From assembly GCA_003538495.1 (NCBI GenBank), contig DPSD01000749.1:1-15256 (forward strand): 15,256 nt of DNA. Reading direction: 5' to 3'. Positions 7,190-14,553 of the stretch are shown in pieces (within the stretch, counting starts at the first letter, position 1; the number at the start of each line of letters is the position of its first letter). A program made the translations under genes and the position numbers. The notes beneath the pieces are model-generated. The model was not told where the DNA came from. It worked only from the letters and a program-made list of their open reading frames with translations, and searched no databases. Source of the DNA: Accumulibacter sp. Its GTDB lineage: Bacteria; Pseudomonadota; Gammaproteobacteria; Burkholderiales; Rhodocyclaceae.

Positions 7190-7393
7190 TCAGACCAGAT
7201 GGCGGTCACGCACCAGTGCCTCAAACTCGGCTGCGGGCAGCGCCCTGGCGAACAGATAGCCCTGCCCTGCATCGCCGCCTTTGTCGCGCAGGAATGCCAG
7301 CTGCGCCTCGCTCTCGATGCCCTCGGCGACGGTCTGCAAGCCAAGGCTGTGCGCCAGGCCGATGATCGCCGCAACGATTGCTTCGGCATCGGG
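7190..7393 (-). pseudogene. C-terminal remnant of an EAL-domain (c-di-GMP phosphodiesterase) gene
   Basis: Read on the minus strand this gives 67 codons and a TGA. The reading matches the last part of EAL domains: an IIGLAHSLGL helix, then TVAEGIES (usually AEGVET), a FLRDKGGD stretch, GQGYLFARALP (usually QGY-hhGRP-lP) and the closing FEALV. Immediately upstream, in frame, is a TGA (7396-7394) with no start codon, and the recognisable homology ends there. The EAL signature, the metal ligands and most of the barrel are missing, so this cannot be active. It reads as the stump of a gene, probably a GGDEF/EAL signalling protein, cut by the arrival of the island to its right. This frame has no start codon, so an ordinary gene finder would miss it. 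Confidence 0.75.
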
Positions 7394-7799
7394 TCATGCC
7401 GAAGTGATGAGGCTCTACCCCGAAACAATAGCGGCTGACCCGTTCAATAAGGTGGGCAGCAGACAGCCACACCGATGACCGGCGACGAGTGACACCGGGC
7501 AGCAAGCCGTCGTCGTCGGTCTGCCGGCGGCATCCGGGCCGGGCCAGCGGTCACCGACGAGATGCTGACCCGACAACGGCCCGACCGCTACTCGGCCACT
7601 CGCAGGCAGCCGGGTGGCCGAGTAGCGCGTGCGTGCGGTAGTGGGTGAATAGCAGGCGCAGCCTGATGCTCTGCGCATAGGCGGTGCGATTTCGGCCTTG
7701 CGCGGGTATGATTCCATATTTTTTCGTCTGCCTTCATTCCATGCGGTCTTCTCGCCGTGTGTGGGCGGTAAATCGACCAGACAACGACAAGACAAAATC
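7394..7799. other. Non-coding junction region between EAL remnant and restriction-modification genes
   Basis: About 400 bases without a gene I can support. The right part (7690-7800) is AT-richer and probably carries the promoter and leader of the methyltransferase operon: TATGAT at 7707-7712 matches a -10 box at 5 of 6 positions, but its -35 is poor. The centre carries the perfect inverted repeat listed separately. Translations in all frames gave no family I recognise. Degraded mobile-element sequence is possible but I cannot show it. Confidence 0.5.
7586..7627. repeat. Perfect 14-bp inverted repeat (stem-loop) in the island junction
   Basis: CGCTACTCGGCCAC (7586-7599) and its exact reverse complement GTGGCCGAGTAGCG (7614-7627) flank a 14-base spacer. 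A perfect stem of this length in non-coding DNA is unlikely to be chance. There is no T-run on either side. It could be a REP-like palindrome, part of a mobile-element end, or a recombination or protein-binding site. Confidence 0.75.
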
Positions 7800-10259
7800 A
7801 TGGCCCGCATCGAAGAGAAGATCGCCGAAATTCCCGATGCCCAATTGCGGCAAACCATTGCCGAAGAGGTCGCCAAGCTCAAGAAGCACACGCGCTTTGG
7901 TTTGGTGTTCGAGGAACATCAACCCGAAGTGGTTCCAGTGCACGGCGCACGCATCAAGCGCGGTGAACGGGTGGCAAAGAAGACTGGCAGCCTGACCGAA
8001 ATCTGGCGCGTCTTGAAGGTCGCGGACGGTCGCGCCGTGTGCGAAAAAGAGAAAGGCAAGGCCGGCAAAGCGGACGAAGTGGGTGAGCGCGAGAGCTTCA
8101 CCGTCGAGGAACTGGTGGTCGTGCGACGCATGGGCGAGGCGATCTATCCGGCGCTGACGCCGATAGATGCGGTCAGCAACGGCGACCCGGCGCAACCACA
8201 CCATATCCTGATCGAGGCCGACAACTACCACGCGCTGCAACTGCTGCTGTTCCCCTACGAAGGCAAGGTCGATTGCATCTACATCGACCCGCCCTACAAC
8301 ACCGGCGCGCGGGACTGGAAATACAACAACAACTACGTCGACGGCAATGATGCCTGGCGGCACAGCAAGTGGCTGACCTTCATGGCGAAGCGGCTGAGGC
8401 TGGCGAAGCGGCTGTTGAATCCCGATACCGGGGTTTTGATTGTCACCATCGACGAGCATGAAGTGCACCACTTGGGTTGCCTGCTGGAGCAAGAATTCCC
8501 CGATGCCTACATACAAATGGCGACCATCGTAATCAACCAAAAGGGGGTGTGGCAAGGCCGTCTGTCCCGCGCCGAAGAATATGCACTTTTCGTCTTTATG
8601 CAGCAGGCAACCATTTCGCCTGCGGCCGATGACCTGCTCTCGCCCGAGCGAGCCGACAACAAGCGCTTCCAGCAGCCGCGCTGGGAGCGGCTATTGCGAG
8701 GGGGCACCAACTCGCGGCGGGCAGACCGACCTGGCCTGTTTTTCCCCATCCACGTTGACCCTTCGACGCGCACGATCGTCAGCATTGGTGAGCCATTACC
8801 TCTCGCCGAGACTCCGGATCAGGCGACTGTCGATAACGCCGTTGCTTGGCCCTTCCGCTCCGACGGCACATTCGGAAATTGGCGCGTTAGCCCGCCGACG
8901 TTGAGGGTTCTTGCGTCCAAGGGGTACGTCAAGCTCGGTGGTTATGATGAAGCCCGAAGAACCTGGACCGTGCTGTATCTTGGCCAGAAAGCCCAGCGGC
9001 AAATCGAAGAAGGCGTGATCCGGATCGTCGGCCGCGACGACACTACCGGAGCAGTTGCGCTTGAGTATGCCCAGGGTGAACAACGCTCAATCAAAACCGT
9101 TTGGCATCGCGCGCTGCACGATGCAGGCAACTACGGTTCCAGTTTCTTGCGCAATATCCTTGGTGAAGGCGGACGTTTTTCTTTCCCAAAATCTCTCTAC
9201 GCCGTGCACGATGCCATCGTCGCTGTGCTGCGCGACAAACCCAATGCACTGCTGGCGGATTTCTTCGCTGGCAGCGGAACCACGCTCAACGCCGTCAACC
9301 TGCTAAACGCCGCCGATGGCGGGCAGCGGCAGTGCATCCTCGTGACCAATAACGAAGTCTCCGAGGAGGATGCGCGTAACCTGTCAGCGCAAGGTTTTCA
9401 GCCGGGACAGGATGAGTGGGAACAGCACGGAATCTGCCGTTCCGTGACCTGGCCGCGCTCGAAGTTCACCATTCTCGGCAAGCGCGACGATGGCACGCCG
9501 CTGCCCGGCGACTACCTGACTGGCAATCAGGTGACGCGCAAGAAGCCGCGCAGCATCCGCCAGCTTGGTTTTGCCGAAGGTCGCAATCTGTCCGTGCCGC
9601 AACGCAAGCAGGTTGCTGCGCTGCTGCCGTCGGTGCCACAAAGCAAGGTGGATGGCGAGCCGTGGTTTCTTGATGATGACATTAGGGTATCGGTGCTGTG
9701 GGACGTGCGGCAGGCGTCTAGCTGGTTGGAGGAGTTGACCGATGCCGACCATGTAACCGAGGTTTGCGTGGTCACCATGGAGGGCCGCTTGTTCAATGCC
9801 CTGAAGGCACAGATTATCGAAACGCTGGGGCCGCAGGAGGTGAGTGAAGACGAAAAGCGCCCGCTGGCCGACGGCTTTGCCGCCAACCTCGAATACTTCC
9901 GGCTGGATTTTCTCGACCCGCAGGAAATTCAGATGGGCCGGCAGTTTGCCGCCATTCTGCCGCTGCTGTGGATGACGGCCGGCGCACGTGGCCGGCGCCC
10001 GGCGGCGCCTGACCCGCACGCGCCGTGGCTGGTGCCGGCGAACTGCCCGTTTGCCGTACTGATGCAGGAAACGCGCTTCAAGGATTTCGTGCGCCACGTT
10101 GATGGGCGAACGGACATTACGCATGTCTTTGTCGTCACCAACTCGCAGGACACGCTCTACAAGCTGCGCCACGAATGGCCCGCACTGCGCGTGGTGCAGC
10201 TTTACAAGGACTATCTGGAAAACTTTCGTATCAACCTGCCGGAGAACCCCGCGTCATGA
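7800..10259 (+). CDS. Type III-like (beta-class) site-specific DNA methyltransferase, Mod subunit
   Basis: The protein has 819 residues. The catalytic motif DPPY (163-166, in CIYIDPPYNTG) precedes the AdoMet-binding motif FFAGSGTT (488-495), the order that defines beta-class amino-methyltransferases, mostly N6-adenine. The roughly 320 residues between them should include the target-recognition domain. Before DPPY is a stretch of about 130 residues with a basic, Lys/Glu-rich part. After motif I is an extension of about 320 residues, longer than in classical Mod proteins such as EcoP15I Mod (about 644 residues). I cannot assign a fold to it. The ATG at 7800 is chosen because protein-like sequence (MARIEEKIAE) begins there. 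Its ribosome-binding site is weak, and the upstream in-frame ATG at 7698 would add a Cys/Phe-rich stretch that looks non-coding. It overlaps the next gene by 4 bases (ATGA). The target site is unknown. Confidence 0.88.
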   Translation: MARIEEKIAEIPDAQLRQTIAEEVAKLKKHTRFGLVFEEHQPEVVPVHGARIKRGERVAKKTGSLTEIWRVLKVADGRAVCEKEKGKAGKADEVGERESFTVEELVVVRRMGEAIYPALTPIDAVSNGDPAQPHHILIEADNYHALQLLLFPYEGKVDCIYIDPPYNTGARDWKYNNNYVDGNDAWRHSKWLTFMAKRLRLAKRLLNPDTGVLIVTIDEHEVHHLGCLLEQEFPDAYIQMATIVINQKGVWQGRLSRAEEYALFVFMQQATISPAADDLLSPERADNKRFQQPRWERLLRGGTNSRRADRPGLFFPIHVDPSTRTIVSIGEPLPLAETPDQATVDNAVAWPFRSDGTFGNWRVSPPTLRVLASKGYVKLGGYDEARRTWTVLYLGQKAQRQIEEGVIRIVGRDDTTGAVALEYAQGEQRSIKTVWHRALHDAGNYGSSFLRNILGEGGRFSFPKSLYAVHDAIVAVLRDKPNALLADFFAGSGTTLNAVNLLNAADGGQRQCILVTNNEVSEEDARNLSAQGFQPGQDEWEQHGICRSVTWPRSKFTILGKRDDGTPLPGDYLTGNQVTRKKPRSIRQLGFAEGRNLSVPQRKQVAALLPSVPQSKVDGEPWFLDDDIRVSVLWDVRQASSWLEELTDADHVTEVCVVTMEGRLFNALKAQIIETLGPQEVSEDEKRPLADGFAANLEYFRLDFLDPQEIQMGRQFAAILPLLWMTAGARGRRPAAPDPHAPWLVPANCPFAVLMQETRFKDFVRHVDGRTDITHVFVVTNSQDTLYKLRHEWPALRVVQLYKDYLENFRINLPENPAS

Positions 10260-12778
10260 AACTGGCCCTCAAGGATTTTCAGGAAGACGCGGTCGAACAA
10301 CTCATCAAGAAGTTGAACCCGGCCAAGCGGGAAGTCGCTGAAGGTGGCGACCAGCAAGCGGTGATTCTTGCCGCGCCGACCGGCTCGGGAAAAACCGTCA
10401 TCACGGCGGCACTCATCGAAGAAATCCTGACGGGCTCCGACAGGTTTGATGCCGAGCCGGACGCGGTGTTTTTGTGGCTGTCGGACCAACCCGTATTGAA
10501 CGAGCAATCGAAGAAGCGCATTGCCTCGGCATCGACCAAATTGGGCAATAGCGATCTGGTGATTGTTGATGCTGATTTCGACCGCGAGACCTTTACCGGC
10601 GGCAAGCTGTATTTCATCAACACGCAGAAGCTGGGCAAGGACAAGCTGCTGACTTCGGGCCGGAGCGACAAGCGCACCTACACGATTTGGGACACCATCA
10701 CCAACACCGCCAAGACCAAGGGGGACCGCTTCTATCTCATCATCGACGAGGCGCACCGGGGCACCAAGGTCAGCCGCAACGACGAAACCAACCGACTGAC
10801 CGTGATGCAGAAATTCGTCAAGGGGTCCGACGGCGAGATTCCACCGATTGACCTGATTCTGGGTGTATCGGCGACGCCGCAACGCTTTCAGCAATTGGTC
10901 GACGCGCAAGCCAACCGCACGCCGCGCAGGTGCGAGGTGAACCCGCTCGACGTGCGTGCTTCCGGTCTGCTGAAAGACCGCATCATGGTCTTCTACCCCA
11001 ACGACGATTTTCCGACTGACTGGACGATGCTCAAGGCTGCCGTGCAGCAGTGGCGAGTGATGTGCGAGGAATGGCGGACCTATACGCAAGCGCATAGCCT
11101 ATCATCGGTCTTGCCGGCGCTCATCATCCAGGTGGAGGACGGCAGCAGCGAGGGCTTATCGAAGACCGACCTCGACAAGGTGATTGCCACCGTCGAGGAG
11201 GAGACCGGCCCGCTGCATCCGGGCGAAATTGCGCATTGCTTCGAGCACGACGCGCCGATTACCGCGCATGGCGTATTGATTCCCAAGATGGACCCGTCGC
11301 GGATTCAGGAGGAAACCGGCATCCGCTTCGTGCTGTTCAAGATGGCGCTGACCACTGGCTGGGACTGCCCGCGTGCCGAAGTGATGATGTCCTTCCGCCG
11401 GGCGCAGGACGATACGCTGATTGCCCAGCTTATCGGCCGTATGGTGCGCACGCCCCTGGCGCGCCGCATCGAGGGCAGCGAAAGTCTCAACTCGGTTTCG
11501 CTCTACTTGCCGCACTACGACAAGGAAGGGCTGACGCGCGTCGTCAATCACTTGAAGCAGGGCGACCCGATGGAACTGCCGCCGACCGATGTTGAGGACG
11601 GTGCGAAACTGGTGACCTTCAAGCGCGACAAGGACATGGACGAAGCGTTCGAGGCGCTGACCGATCTGCCGTGCTATCGCGTCGAGCGCGTGCGCAAGGT
11701 ATCGAACACGCGCCGGTTGATGCGGCTGTCACGCCTGCTGACGACAATGCACCAGGTGGATATGTCGGCGTGGGATGGCGCGAAAAAACTCGTCATCGAC
11801 ACTCTGAATTCCGAAATCGAACGGCTGAAGCAGGACGACGCGGGTTTCGACGCGAAGTTGAAGGCGTCCGGCGAAATCACACTCAACGCTGTGGCGGTGG
11901 AGCAGGGAACGTGGAAGGAGATCCACGGCCAGACCATCACGGTGCCGCTGGACGACAAGAACATCGAGGACCTGTTCAACCGTGCTGGTCAGCGACTCGG
12001 CGAGGGTCTGCACCTTGATTTCTGGCAGACGCACTACGACGCCGACGTGGCGGACGATATGCCGAGCCGTTCGCGGCTGACACTATTTCTGGTTCTGCAA
12101 GACGAAAAGGCGTGGAAGATTCTGGAGAAGGCTTGCGGCGACCGCATTCATGCGCTGCTGAAGGCCAACAAGGCCGGCATCAAGAAGCTGACGACGGCGG
12201 AGCAGGAGGAATACAACAAGGTGCAGGAAGTGGCGAAAGACCCCGAGGCTTTGGCCTTTCTGCCACCGACAGAAATCATGCTGGCTGTGGATCGCAACGA
12301 CCCGGCCTATCGCGCCTATGCGCATCACCTGTATATCGACGCCACGGGGCATTTCGTCGCACCGTTGAACAATTGGGAACACGCTGTCGTCCAGGCGGAA
12401 GTGGCGCGTGAAGATGTCATCGGCTGGCTGCGCAATATCGAGCGCAAGCCGTGGGCGCTGGCGCTGCCCTACGAACTGGGCGGCGAAGTGCGGCCGATGT
12501 ACCCGGATTTTCTTTTCGTGCGCAGGGAAGGTGGTGGGCTGGTGGTGGACATTCTCGAACCTCACTCGCCTGCTCTGGCCGATAGCTACGCCAAGGCCAA
12601 AGGTCTAGCGGAGTTCGCCGCCAAGCACGCGATGCAGTTCGGCCGCATCGCGTTGATTCGATTGGACGGCAACGAAATCAAGCGACTGGATTTGGCTGAA
12701 CCGGACAACCGCGCCAAGGTGCTGGCGGTGGGTAGCAATGCGGGACTGGCTCTGGTGTTTGGGGTGGTCAATACTTGA
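10256..12778 (+). CDS. Type III-like restriction helicase-nuclease, Res subunit (DEAD/DEAH box)
   Basis: The protein has 840 residues. Superfamily 2 helicase motifs appear in order: Walker A APTGSGKT (40-47), DEAH (164-167), SATP (205-208) and the motif VI-like QLIGRMVRTP (391-400). The C-terminal part holds a nuclease-like region: P750-D751 in MYPDFLFV, then D765-I-L-E768-P-H770. It sits where a PD-(D/E)xK site is expected, but with His in place of the usual Lys. With its partner methyltransferase it should cut unmodified DNA after ATP-driven movement or switching, as known for type III enzymes. The start ATG lies inside the stop of the methyltransferase gene (ATGA), which implies translational coupling. 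Cleavage activity is inferred. A pure helicase or a phage-defence ATPase acting with the methyltransferase is an alternative. Confidence 0.87.
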   Translation: MKLALKDFQEDAVEQLIKKLNPAKREVAEGGDQQAVILAAPTGSGKTVITAALIEEILTGSDRFDAEPDAVFLWLSDQPVLNEQSKKRIASASTKLGNSDLVIVDADFDRETFTGGKLYFINTQKLGKDKLLTSGRSDKRTYTIWDTITNTAKTKGDRFYLIIDEAHRGTKVSRNDETNRLTVMQKFVKGSDGEIPPIDLILGVSATPQRFQQLVDAQANRTPRRCEVNPLDVRASGLLKDRIMVFYPNDDFPTDWTMLKAAVQQWRVMCEEWRTYTQAHSLSSVLPALIIQVEDGSSEGLSKTDLDKVIATVEEETGPLHPGEIAHCFEHDAPITAHGVLIPKMDPSRIQEETGIRFVLFKMALTTGWDCPRAEVMMSFRRAQDDTLIAQLIGRMVRTPLARRIEGSESLNSVSLYLPHYDKEGLTRVVNHLKQGDPMELPPTDVEDGAKLVTFKRDKDMDEAFEALTDLPCYRVERVRKVSNTRRLMRLSRLLTTMHQVDMSAWDGAKKLVIDTLNSEIERLKQDDAGFDAKLKASGEITLNAVAVEQGTWKEIHGQTITVPLDDKNIEDLFNRAGQRLGEGLHLDFWQTHYDADVADDMPSRSRLTLFLVLQDEKAWKILEKACGDRIHALLKANKAGIKKLTTAEQEEYNKVQEVAKDPEALAFLPPTEIMLAVDRNDPAYRAYAHHLYIDATGHFVAPLNNWEHAVVQAEVAREDVIGWLRNIERKPWALALPYELGGEVRPMYPDFLFVRREGGGLVVDILEPHSPALADSYAKAKGLAEFAAKHAMQFGRIALIRLDGNEIKRLDLAEPDNRAKVLAVGSNAGLALVFGVVNT

Positions 12779-12828
12779 TTTCGTCTCAACTCTGAACTTG
12801 CCCAGACGTTAACAGACTAACCCGGAAC

Positions 12829-12843
12829 TTACCACGGTGGTAA
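12829..12843. promoter_or_regulatory. 15-base perfect palindrome over the toxin start, likely antitoxin operator
   Basis: TTACCAC (12829-12835), a central G, and GTGGTAA (12837-12843) form a perfect dyad. E. coli MqsA is known to bind short palindromes in its own promoter, and this antitoxin keeps the same type of HTH domain. The palindrome includes the GTG start codon, so binding could block the promoter region or initiation. GAACTT occurs three times around it (12794, 12825, 12851) in the same orientation, and GTTA-N6-TAAC lies at 12808-12821. These could be extra contacts. The operator role is inference. Confidence 0.55.
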
Positions 12844-13250
12844 TATTCACGAACTTGTCGGCCTACGATGGCGTACCGCCGGCCGATGGCGAGACCCGCA
12901 AGATTGCCGGCGGCCCGCTGTATGACTTGGCAAGAGTCAAGGTACTGACGGAGTTGCCGGACGCCGTGAATCTCTGGACCGCTAAAGCACGGCGGGATGT
13001 GGCGAATCTGACAATGGCTCCCGCCGACGTGGGCGGCATGATTCGTCAACTGACGGAACGTGACTATCGTGATTCAGAGTGGTGCGACAATGGCAAAGGC
13101 TGCTGCGCCGCCTGCGATGCTTACGCGCTAACCCGCGACGAGTACGTCGAACACGCCGGCAAGTCGTATCGCATGGTGTATTTTTTGAAGTTTGCGGAGA
13201 GCAGGACAGGCCGGTTGGTGCTGATCGTGTCCTGCCATACATCGCATTGA
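12837..13250 (+). CDS. mqsR: MqsR-family toxin (probable mRNA interferase) of a TAC module
   Basis: The protein has 137 residues against 98 for E. coli MqsR. From residue 29 the MqsR pattern is visible: YDLARVKVLTE, a variable segment, GGMIRQLTERDYRDS (compare the E. coli NVIIGLSESDFYKS), DAY, then a strand SYRMVYFLKF and the end VLIVSC (compare VLIVSF). MqsR toxins are RelE-fold endoribonucleases that cut mRNA at GCU. By hand alignment Y111 corresponds to the functional Tyr of E. coli MqsR, while the C-terminal Lys is replaced by H134. A Cys-rich insertion, with C83, C89, C90 and C93, is not in E. coli MqsR. The start is GTG at 12837, with GGAA 9 bases before it. No in-frame ATG is available before the conserved part. 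The toxin gene precedes the antitoxin gene by 14 bases, the order known for mqsRA. Confidence 0.82.
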   Translation: MVIFTNLSAYDGVPPADGETRKIAGGPLYDLARVKVLTELPDAVNLWTAKARRDVANLTMAPADVGGMIRQLTERDYRDSEWCDNGKGCCAACDAYALTRDEYVEHAGKSYRMVYFLKFAESRTGRLVLIVSCHTSH

Positions 13251-13264
13251 GAACGGGGACGAGC

Positions 13265-13843
13265 ATGGACGACAGGACGCTGTGCCCGCTATGTGGCGAG
13301 GGGCACCTTACGCCGCGCACGGAAAGCATGCAGACGGAGTATCGCGGCAAGCAAGGCACGGTGACGCTTCGCTACGCTGAATGCGATGCTTGCGGATCGG
13401 AAATCACGGGTGACGCCGACGGACGCGCCAACAAACGCGCTGTGCTGGCCTTCCGCAAGTCTGTTGATGGCCTGCTGACGGGGGCCGAGATTCGCGCATT
13501 ACGCGAGACGTTTGGCATCACGCAGGAGCAGGCATCACGCCTTTTCGGTGGCGGCCCAAAAGCGTTCAGCAAGTATGAAGCCGACGATGTAGCGCATTCC
13601 GAGGCGATGAATAACCTGCTTCGTCTGGTCAGACACAGCGAGGATGCCTTCTGGGAGCATGTTGCGCTGAAAGGTATGACGGCGGAGTTTCCAGCGCGCA
13701 GAGTGGCCAAACACCGAACGATGGACGTGCCGGTTATTCGGATCGAACTGACGACTCGCCATGAAGTTGCGCCGGACATGCTGCCAGTGCACACCATTCC
13801 CTACCGTGTTCCGCTCGGCACCATGAATGTGGTGACGCATTGA
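13265..13843 (+). CDS. mqsA: MqsA-family antitoxin with long C-terminal extension
   Basis: The protein has 192 residues against 131 for E. coli MqsA. The N-terminal zinc domain has C7-x2-C10 and C40-x2-C43, as in MqsA/YgiT. In the family this part covers the toxin. The C-terminal HTH (about 72-125) has GITQEQASRLFGGGPKAFSKYE, which lines up residue for residue with the E. coli GISQKEAS...FSRYE recognition region. Residues about 132-192 are an extension absent from classical MqsA, ending in a hydrophobic stretch with VHTIPYRVPLGTMNVV. In known toxin-antitoxin-chaperone systems such an extension (the chaperone-addiction region) makes antitoxin stability depend on a SecB-like chaperone. The chaperone-like gene here overlaps its stop codon. 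The ATG at 13265 directly precedes the zinc domain. It should repress its own operon through the palindrome at 12829. Confidence 0.88.
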   Translation: MDDRTLCPLCGEGHLTPRTESMQTEYRGKQGTVTLRYAECDACGSEITGDADGRANKRAVLAFRKSVDGLLTGAEIRALRETFGITQEQASRLFGGGPKAFSKYEADDVAHSEAMNNLLRLVRHSEDAFWEHVALKGMTAEFPARRVAKHRTMDVPVIRIELTTRHEVAPDMLPVHTIPYRVPLGTMNVVTH

Positions 13844-14268
13844 TGGACGCGCCCAACCTTCGCCCGCGCCTGATGAGTTTTCGCGTGCTGTCTTTTAGAG
13901 CAGAGAACAAGCTGCCCAACGTCATCCAAAGCGAAATCGGTTTTGAAATGACCCCGACGATAAACCTTGGTTTGGCGCTGCCAGCCAGGCCCGATGGTCA
14001 GATACGAGGGATGGTCACTATTCAGATGGCGGGCCGCGCCGCGCCGCACAACTCGCCCGATGAACCTCTGGCCGATTTTTCCGCGAGCTACGAAGCGCTC
14101 TTCGTCTATCCCAAAGATGCCCCCGAAGCCGACGTTTCGGCCCGCTTTGAAAGCGAGACGCACCAGTACATGCTGGTGGCACAAGCCTTCCCGCTTGCGT
14201 CGAGCCACTTCCAGCGCGAGCTAATGGCGATGGGCTTCGCCGTCGGGAATCTGCCTCTGGGAATCTGA
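13843..14268 (+). CDS. SecB-like chaperone of a toxin-antitoxin-chaperone module
   Basis: The protein has 141 residues and starts at the ATG that shares one base with the antitoxin stop (TGATG), so translation is coupled. Features consistent with SecB: beta-rich N-terminal two thirds with alternating hydrophobic strands (NLGLALPAR, GMVTIQMAG), the ADFSASYEALFVYP strand that resembles the SecB central strand, then a helical tail (SSHFQRELMAMGF) ending in NLPLGI, resembling the SecB helix and its gGFP-LnL-P segment. It would bind the exposed C-terminal extension of the antitoxin and shield it from proteolysis. Solitary export SecB is not expected in this context. The similarity to SecB is distant and seen by eye, so the call leans on operon context as well. 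No ribosome-binding site is needed for reinitiation. Confidence 0.7.
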   Translation: MDAPNLRPRLMSFRVLSFRAENKLPNVIQSEIGFEMTPTINLGLALPARPDGQIRGMVTIQMAGRAAPHNSPDEPLADFSASYEALFVYPKDAPEADVSARFESETHQYMLVAQAFPLASSHFQRELMAMGFAVGNLPLGI

Positions 14269-14553
14269 CCGGCGCACGGCGTCCAGCCTGCCAGTTCCCG
14301 CATCGGCGACACCTGAATTCCTTGCTCGTCGTCTTACTGGTTCGCACCTGACCGTTCGGTCACGGTGCTGGCCAACGCCAACCCCGCAAGGCCCGTCCCG
14401 TCGCCATAGCATGGCGCTCTGCGCACACCGCCGCGCGAAATACCGCGTCACCGCTCTGCCACCTTCGCGTGCCGCCATTTCCCTTGTCTGAGACGGAACG
14501 AGATCCTTGCACGGCACCTCGCCAATGTCACCAGCCGTGGCCATTGGGGTCTG
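14269..14553. other. Gene-free right flank of the accessory island
   Basis: No supported gene lies here. Two small hairpins are visible: GACC-GTTC-GGTC around 14353 and CGCCAT-AGC-ATGGCG at 14402-14416. Neither has a T-tract. An open frame on the minus strand shows no recognisable family. No integrase, tRNA or clear att-like direct repeat was found. This is probably the right boundary between the island and the core chromosome. Confidence 0.4.

Noticed and set aside
7052..7438. Plus-strand frame of 128 codons after dacB
   Set aside because: It overlaps the dacB end and lies opposite the EAL remnant, which is a much better explanation of the coding signal there.
7415..7891. Minus-strand frame of 158 codons across the island junction
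   Set aside because: It runs antisense into the methyltransferase start and shows no family resemblance. I considered a transposase remnant but saw no DDE or other signature.
14221..14544. Minus-strand frame of 107 codons in the right flank
   Set aside because: It overlaps the end of the SecB-like gene, has no recognisable domain, and is interrupted in other frames. It is not supportable as a gene.
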